Shown in pieces: positions 20,169 to 23,721 of a stretch of DNA of 23,721 nucleotides. Made by a program: the position numbers and the translations under genes. Under the pieces are notes generated by a model, which had not been told where the DNA came from, made no database searches, and saw only the letters and a program-made list of their open reading frames with translations. How positions within the stretch are numbered: position 1 is the first letter of the stretch; the number at the start of each line of letters is the position of its first letter. The stretch comes from Pelargonium cotyledonis (taxonomy: Eukaryota; Streptophyta; Magnoliopsida; Geraniales; Geraniaceae): NCBI GenBank assembly GCA_036897625.1, contig JAYMTA010000841.1:1-23721 (forward strand), written 5' to 3'.

Positions 20169-20220
20169 CACGTGTTAAACCGATATTGGCCAATTTTAAT
20201 ACGAATATTCACTATATAAA
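20169..20220 (+). promoter_or_regulatory. Promoter-like cluster upstream of the C2-domain gene: G-box, palindromic CCAAT, TATA
   Basis: A G-box core CACGTG (20169-20174) is followed by ATTGGCCAAT (20185-20194), which is a CCAAT box on both strands, and by TATATAAA (20213-20220). G-boxes with ACGT cores are the binding sites of bZIP/ABF factors in ABA-responsive plant promoters, which would suit a CAR gene. The order and spacing resemble a core promoter. If the TATA is used, transcription would start near 20245-20255, about 0.9 kb before the start codon with a leader intron between. A TSS nearer the pyrimidine-rich leader is also possible. Confidence 0.45.
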
Positions 20221-20481
20221 ATGGAAGTATACCGGAGATCGGATCCAGATCTCACTATTCCAAGACACATTACATGCATATGTTCAACTTAAAAAAAGGG
20301 GAAGAAAATAAAAGGTGGTATGGAAATGTCAGAGTCAAAGTGTGGGAGACATGAATTCTTCCTTGGATGCTCATGTGATGTCATCATGCTCTTCTCTTCC
20401 TGTTTTATTCCAGTCAACTACCTGCTACTGCTCCTGAACCCTTGACTGGGCATATTTACCTACCATTACCAACAAATCTAC

Positions 20482-20513
20482 CTATATCTATATCTATATC
20501 TATATCTATATCT
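20482..20513 (+). repeat. CTATAT hexanucleotide microsatellite
   Basis: About five copies of the hexamer CTATAT run directly into a CTTCTT-rich pyrimidine tract. Pyrimidine-rich tracts of this kind are common near plant transcription starts and in 5' leaders. Confidence 0.9.
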
Positions 20514-20590
20514 CTTCTTCTTCATTTTCAATTAAACCCCAATCCCAAATCTTTGCTGCTCAATCCATCTTCTCTTCTTCTTCTTTCTGG

Positions 20591-21101
20591 GTATCTCTCT
20601 AATCTGCTAAGTCTAAGCATTTATTGGAGATGAAATCTTTGTGTGAATTTAGAATTATATATTGTAATATTGTTGTGTGTTGTCTTGTGTGACCTCAATT
20701 TATCTTTTACCTAACCCTAACCTACCTTAAATACTTACTTCCTGCTTTCATTTTGTGCCACTCCTTTTATTCCCTCTTTCATGTGTTTCTTTCTTGGATA
20801 TTTCTCTTCCTTTCCTCTTCACTTCACTCCACCCCCCAAAATAAAATCATCCCACCTTTTTTGTCTTCTTTCTGCTCCAAGTATGACTAAGTCCAACCCT
20901 CTTAATGTTCTTGATTTTCCTGCTTCCTTTTGCATTTCTTGTTTCTCTATTGGAGTCTTCTTTTTCTTTTTCTTGAAAATACATGCTGGATCTGCTTTAT
21001 GTGTGTTTAGGGAAGGCTACAATGTTGTTTACTGATTGGTATTGTTGAAGTTTACAAGTTTGTGGTGAAATTTGTGTACTAATTGGCTCTGTGTTTTGCA
21101 G
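20591..21101 (+). other. Likely leader (5' UTR) intron of the C2-domain gene
   Basis: The pyrimidine-rich leader ends CTTTCTGG followed by a GTATCT donor at 20591. A T-rich tract and TTTTGCAG acceptor end at 21101, 15 bases before the ATG at 21117. The sequence between is very T-rich, as plant introns are. Introns in the leader are common for small plant signalling genes. Boundaries are inferred from consensus only, without a protein to confirm them. Confidence 0.55.
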
Positions 21102-21116
21102 TTGCTGAGGTAAAGC

Positions 21117-22525
21117 ATGGAGGAGTCTGTGGGGCTGCTAAAAGTGCATGTTGTGCAAGGGAAGAAGCTGGTTATCAGGGACTTCAAGAGCAGTGATCCT
21201 TATGTAGTTCTCAAGTTAGGCAATCAGGTGATTTTACCACTTGTTTTTATGGATGTTATGCTCATTAGATTGTTCTATGTATGTATATGTGTAATTCCTC
21301 ATATTGGGGTTTACTCATGACAAATGATTTTGCTTTTCTTTTTTGTTATGTGTTGAATCTAGTGTTTTGTACCCACTCAAGTGATAGAATGGCTTCAATA
21401 ATTTATATGAACTTTCCGTAGACTAGTATGGATATCTTTCGGTATATATATTAAACTTCTTCTTCATGATTCGTTATGTTTTAGAACTTAAGCTAATGAC
21501 AAAACATAATAACTTGACAGAAAACCATGTCCCGGGTTTATGGAGACACTCATTTCTACTGTTGTAATTGAGCAATTTTGTTTGATTCACTGTTTTGGAT
21601 TAGCGCGTACTTTCCCCCGATAATTGTTAGGTTAATACGAGTTTCAATCCAAAATTTGAATATGTGCATCTTGGGAACTTTTTGGTTAGGTATATAGTAT
21701 AGTATGTTCAGTTCTCAATGTTCTTTTCACCTTAGTTTTTTTATTTTGATTGATTATCACGGAATCAGCTATCTCTATGTCATTAAGACTTCGACAAATC
21801 TAAACCAAACATGCCCAAAATGAAGTTCTTAATGTTGTAACCGTGCAAAGGATGTGATCTCACTAAACTTTCCTTTTAACCACTAATGTATTATGTATGT
21901 ACTTATTAATCCATGGGACTTCTTGTTGCTTTTGGTGGGAATTGTGATAAATTTTGTCACTCCAGTAAAAATTTGAAGTATCTTAGTAGTATCTGCTTTT
22001 CGGTTCAGATAGCAAAGACCAAGGTTATCAACAGTTGCCTTAATCCTGTCTGGAATGAGGAGCTAACTTTCTCTCTTTCCCAACCTGTCGGAGTCTTAAA
22101 TTTGGTATGTCCCCAAGTTTCAATTACTTAATTGCCCCATTACGTGGATAAATCGAACATGTCCTAATGTCCTATAATACTATAACGCTTCTACAGATAT
22201 GAAATGCTTCTTCTTTTGTCTTCAGGAAGTGTTCGATAAAGACCATTTCAAATCCGATGACAAAATGGGACGTGCGCACCTCAACCTTCAACCCATAGTC
22301 TCCGCCGCCAGATTGAGGCAGATCATACAGGTTTCTTCTTCCGGTGAGACAACATTGAGAAAGGTAGTCCCTGATTCCGACAACTGTCTTGTACGGGAGA
22401 GCTCCATTAGTTGTGTAAATGGCGAGGTTGTGCAAGATGTGTGGTTAAGACTAGGCGAGGTTGAATCCGGGGAAATTGAACTAAAGATTAAACTCATTGA
22501 TAGCCCAGCTGCACAATCAAGATAG
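21117..22525 (+). CDS. CAR: CAR-type single C2-domain protein (C2-domain ABA-related), three coding exons
   Basis: The coding exons 21117-21227, 22009-22104 and 22226-22525 join in phase 0 to give 168 residues. The protein is almost entirely one C2 domain: first strand GLLKVHVVQGKKLVIRDFKS, the SDPYVVLKLG strand, NPVWNEELTFSL at residues 49-60, and EVFDKDHFKSDDKMG at 70-84. Calcium-loop aspartates are visible at D22, D27, D73, D75 and D81. The plant-specific segment VRESSISCVNGEVVQDVWLR (125-144), inserted in the C2 fold, marks the CAR family and distinguishes it from C2 domains of larger proteins. CAR proteins bind acidic phospholipids in a calcium-dependent way and recruit PYR/PYL/RCAR abscisic-acid receptors to the plasma membrane. 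No signal peptide or membrane segment is seen. Which CAR paralogue it is cannot be told. The related C2 of ARF-GAP AGD11-13 proteins is the main alternative, but no ARF-GAP zinc finger is present. Confidence 0.92.
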
Positions 22526-22880
22526 GCAAGAATTAGATGTTTATGGGATGTTAAAATAGATTTTGGGTGTGTTTCAACAGCAGTTTATATGAATAGCTAG
22601 CTGCTGTTGTATCTTGTGTTTTTGTAGGATAGTCATGACCAGTACGCAAAAGGTCTGCATGAATGGATTTTGTAAATGGTGTTCTGATGATTATAATTCT
22701 TAGATTTTCGGAATCTTTGGTTTTTGTATGATTTATATATTCCAAAGTCACTTTTTCATATCCGGGATTTGAGTAAGAGTTGATATGTGAACAAGTCGGG
22801 GAACAGGAAGTAGGGGCGACATTTCAGGTTCAAGAGTCGTGTTGAAAGTTTAGTATTATGTTTAGTTAAATAGCTTAAAT
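22526..22880 (+). other. 3' UTR and flank of the C2-domain gene
   Basis: Non-coding T/G-rich sequence follows the stop codon at 22523-22525. TTTTTGTATGATTTATATATTCC around 22720-22742 is a plausible plant polyadenylation region. No further feature was recognised before about 22880. Confidence 0.5.
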
Positions 22881-22894
22881 CGAATTTGACTTGT

Positions 22895-23160
22895 TTATTA
22901 AGTGCTTGTTTGTTTTCTCTACTTGAAAACCTTTCAAAACTTTAAGGAGCTTAAAGGAGGTGTGAAAACTTTAAGGAGCTATAAGGAGATGCTTTAAAAA
23001 GTTAGTTATGTTTGGTAAATGTTTGAGGGGCTGTAGGGAGGGTAAATTGTAAAAGTTTGTTTGGTAAAAAATAACTTTAAGAAGGTATAAAATGTCAAAT
23101 TACCAAAATGGACATGGAGGGTATGTAGTAGGGTAATTAAATTATAATGTATTTACTTTT
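22895..23160. other. Probable transposon-derived sequence
   Basis: This stretch has the style of a non-autonomous plant DNA element. The phrases TGCTTGTTTGTTTTC, ATGTTTGGTAAATG and TTTGTTTGGTAAAAAATA recur, and an approximately 29-bp direct repeat (AAAACTTTAAGGAGCTTAAAGG and a near copy, at about 22936 and 22965) is present. I could not find both ends, and the element may include the palindrome array that follows or run past the window end. Confidence 0.4.
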
Positions 23161-23169
23161 ATCTGAAAC

Positions 23170-23612
23170 TCAGTTTTGAAAACGGCCGACCATTTTTACT
23201 TATACGGTCGACCGTTTGTGTATTTATTTTTACTTGAAAGTTATTTTTGTAGATACTTTGACTGAAAGTATTTTTGAAAACGGTCGACCATTTTTACTTA
23301 TACGGTCGACCGTTAGTGTATTAAATATTTAAATAAATTATTAATGTTGATTAATATTTAGTATTAATATTTGAAGTAACACATGTCACTCAATTAGGAT
23401 ACCTATCCGCAATTAAATTATCGTGAACAATTCTATTAAAGAAACAAATCGGTCGACCATTTCTATGTAAATGGTCGACCGTTACTGCATTTTACTTTTA
23501 CCTGAAAGTCATTTATGTAGGTGCTTTTACCTGAAAGTCATTTTTATAGGTGTTTTTAACTGAAAGTCAAATTTGAAACGGTCGACCATTTCGAATGTTA
23601 CGGTCGACCATA
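23170..23612. repeat. Array of four paired GGTCGACC palindromes with a partly tandem 98-bp unit
   Basis: The 8-bp palindrome GGTCGACC, or a one-base variant, occurs eight times as four pairs: 23183/23205, 23281/23303, 23450/23473 and 23579/23601 (motif starts, within one or two bases). Within each pair the sites are about 22-23 bp apart, centre to centre, with an AT-rich spacer such as ATTTTTACTTATA. The first two pairs are exactly 98 bp apart and their flanks are near identical, so they are a tandem duplication. A second motif, ACCTGAAAGTCATTT or a variant, lies between pairs. No open frame runs through it. Confidence 0.88.
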
Positions 23613-23630
23613 TTAAGCAAAAAGATATAT

Positions 23631-23675
23631 AATAATAATAATAATAATAACCTAACCTAACCTATACCCTAACCT
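23631..23675 (+). repeat. AAT trinucleotide microsatellite followed by CCTAA-type repeats
   Basis: (AAT)n spans about 23631-23650, followed by CCTAACCTAACCTATACCCTAACC. The second block has a 5-base period and is not the plant telomere repeat CCCTAAA. Confidence 0.85.
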
Positions 23676-23721
23676 GAGTAGAAAACTAACCAATTCTACA
23701 CAATTCTAATTAATAAAATAT

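Noticed and set aside
20442-20633. 63-codon open frame with Ile-Ser repeats
   Set aside because: It is the translation of the CTATAT microsatellite and CT-rich leader of the downstream gene, not a protein-coding region.
236-22525. Functional link or cluster between the PDS5 and C2-domain genes
   Set aside because: They lie in tandem with about 4 kb of repeats between them, have separate promoters and unrelated roles. Simple proximity is the better explanation.
23651-23675. CCTAACCTAACC block as an interstitial telomere repeat
   Set aside because: The period is five bases with one irregular unit, not the seven-base CCCTAAA repeat of plant telomeres, and the run is only about 25 bp.

Overview
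The window is nuclear DNA of a flowering plant, almost certainly a eudicot. It is AT-rich, its genes have many small exons and AT-rich introns, the proteins are plant family members, and the small repeats (a Stowaway/mariner-like MITE and a TRIM-type LTR) are typical of plants. The species cannot be named from this sequence.

About two thirds of the window (start codon 236, stop 16376-16378, + strand) is one large gene for a PDS5-type sister-chromatid cohesion factor. I reconstructed it as 33 coding exons. All junctions are GT-AG, phases agree throughout, and the product is 1843 residues. The order is an N-terminal HEAT-repeat body (exons 1-22), a basic/acidic low-complexity linker with nuclear-localisation-like clusters (exons 23-25), a Tudor domain (exons 26-28) and an acidic tail (exons 29-33). 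Exon 23 carries an expanded tandem array of about twelve 12-residue repeats, and exon 32 has a smaller 14-residue repeat. The introns hold a Stowaway-like MITE (intron 1), a 143-bp tandem duplication (intron 3), a 76-bp tandem duplication starting at a donor site and an old TRIM LTR fragment (both intron 8).

From 16.4 to 20.1 kb there is no intact gene. This stretch has the PDS5 3' flank, a foldback MITE-like element (about 17.13-17.44 kb), a short coding-like remnant, a diverged satellite-like array of about nine units of 117-159 bp (about 17.83-19.21 kb) and unassigned DNA.

From about 20.17 kb a second + strand gene begins. It has promoter-like motifs, a pyrimidine-rich leader with a likely leader intron, and three coding exons (21117-22525). 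The 168-residue product is a small single-C2-domain protein of the plant CAR (C2-domain ABA-related) family. Beyond it lie a likely transposon-derived stretch and an unusual array of paired GGTCGACC palindromes (about 23.17-23.61 kb).

The two genes lie head to tail about 4 kb apart with repeats between them. One acts in nuclear cohesion and chromatin, the other in calcium-dependent membrane recruitment, and nothing in the sequence links them functionally. I found no compelling undescribed multigene system. The most unusual structures are the PDS5 repeat exon, the satellite-like array and the palindrome-pair array.
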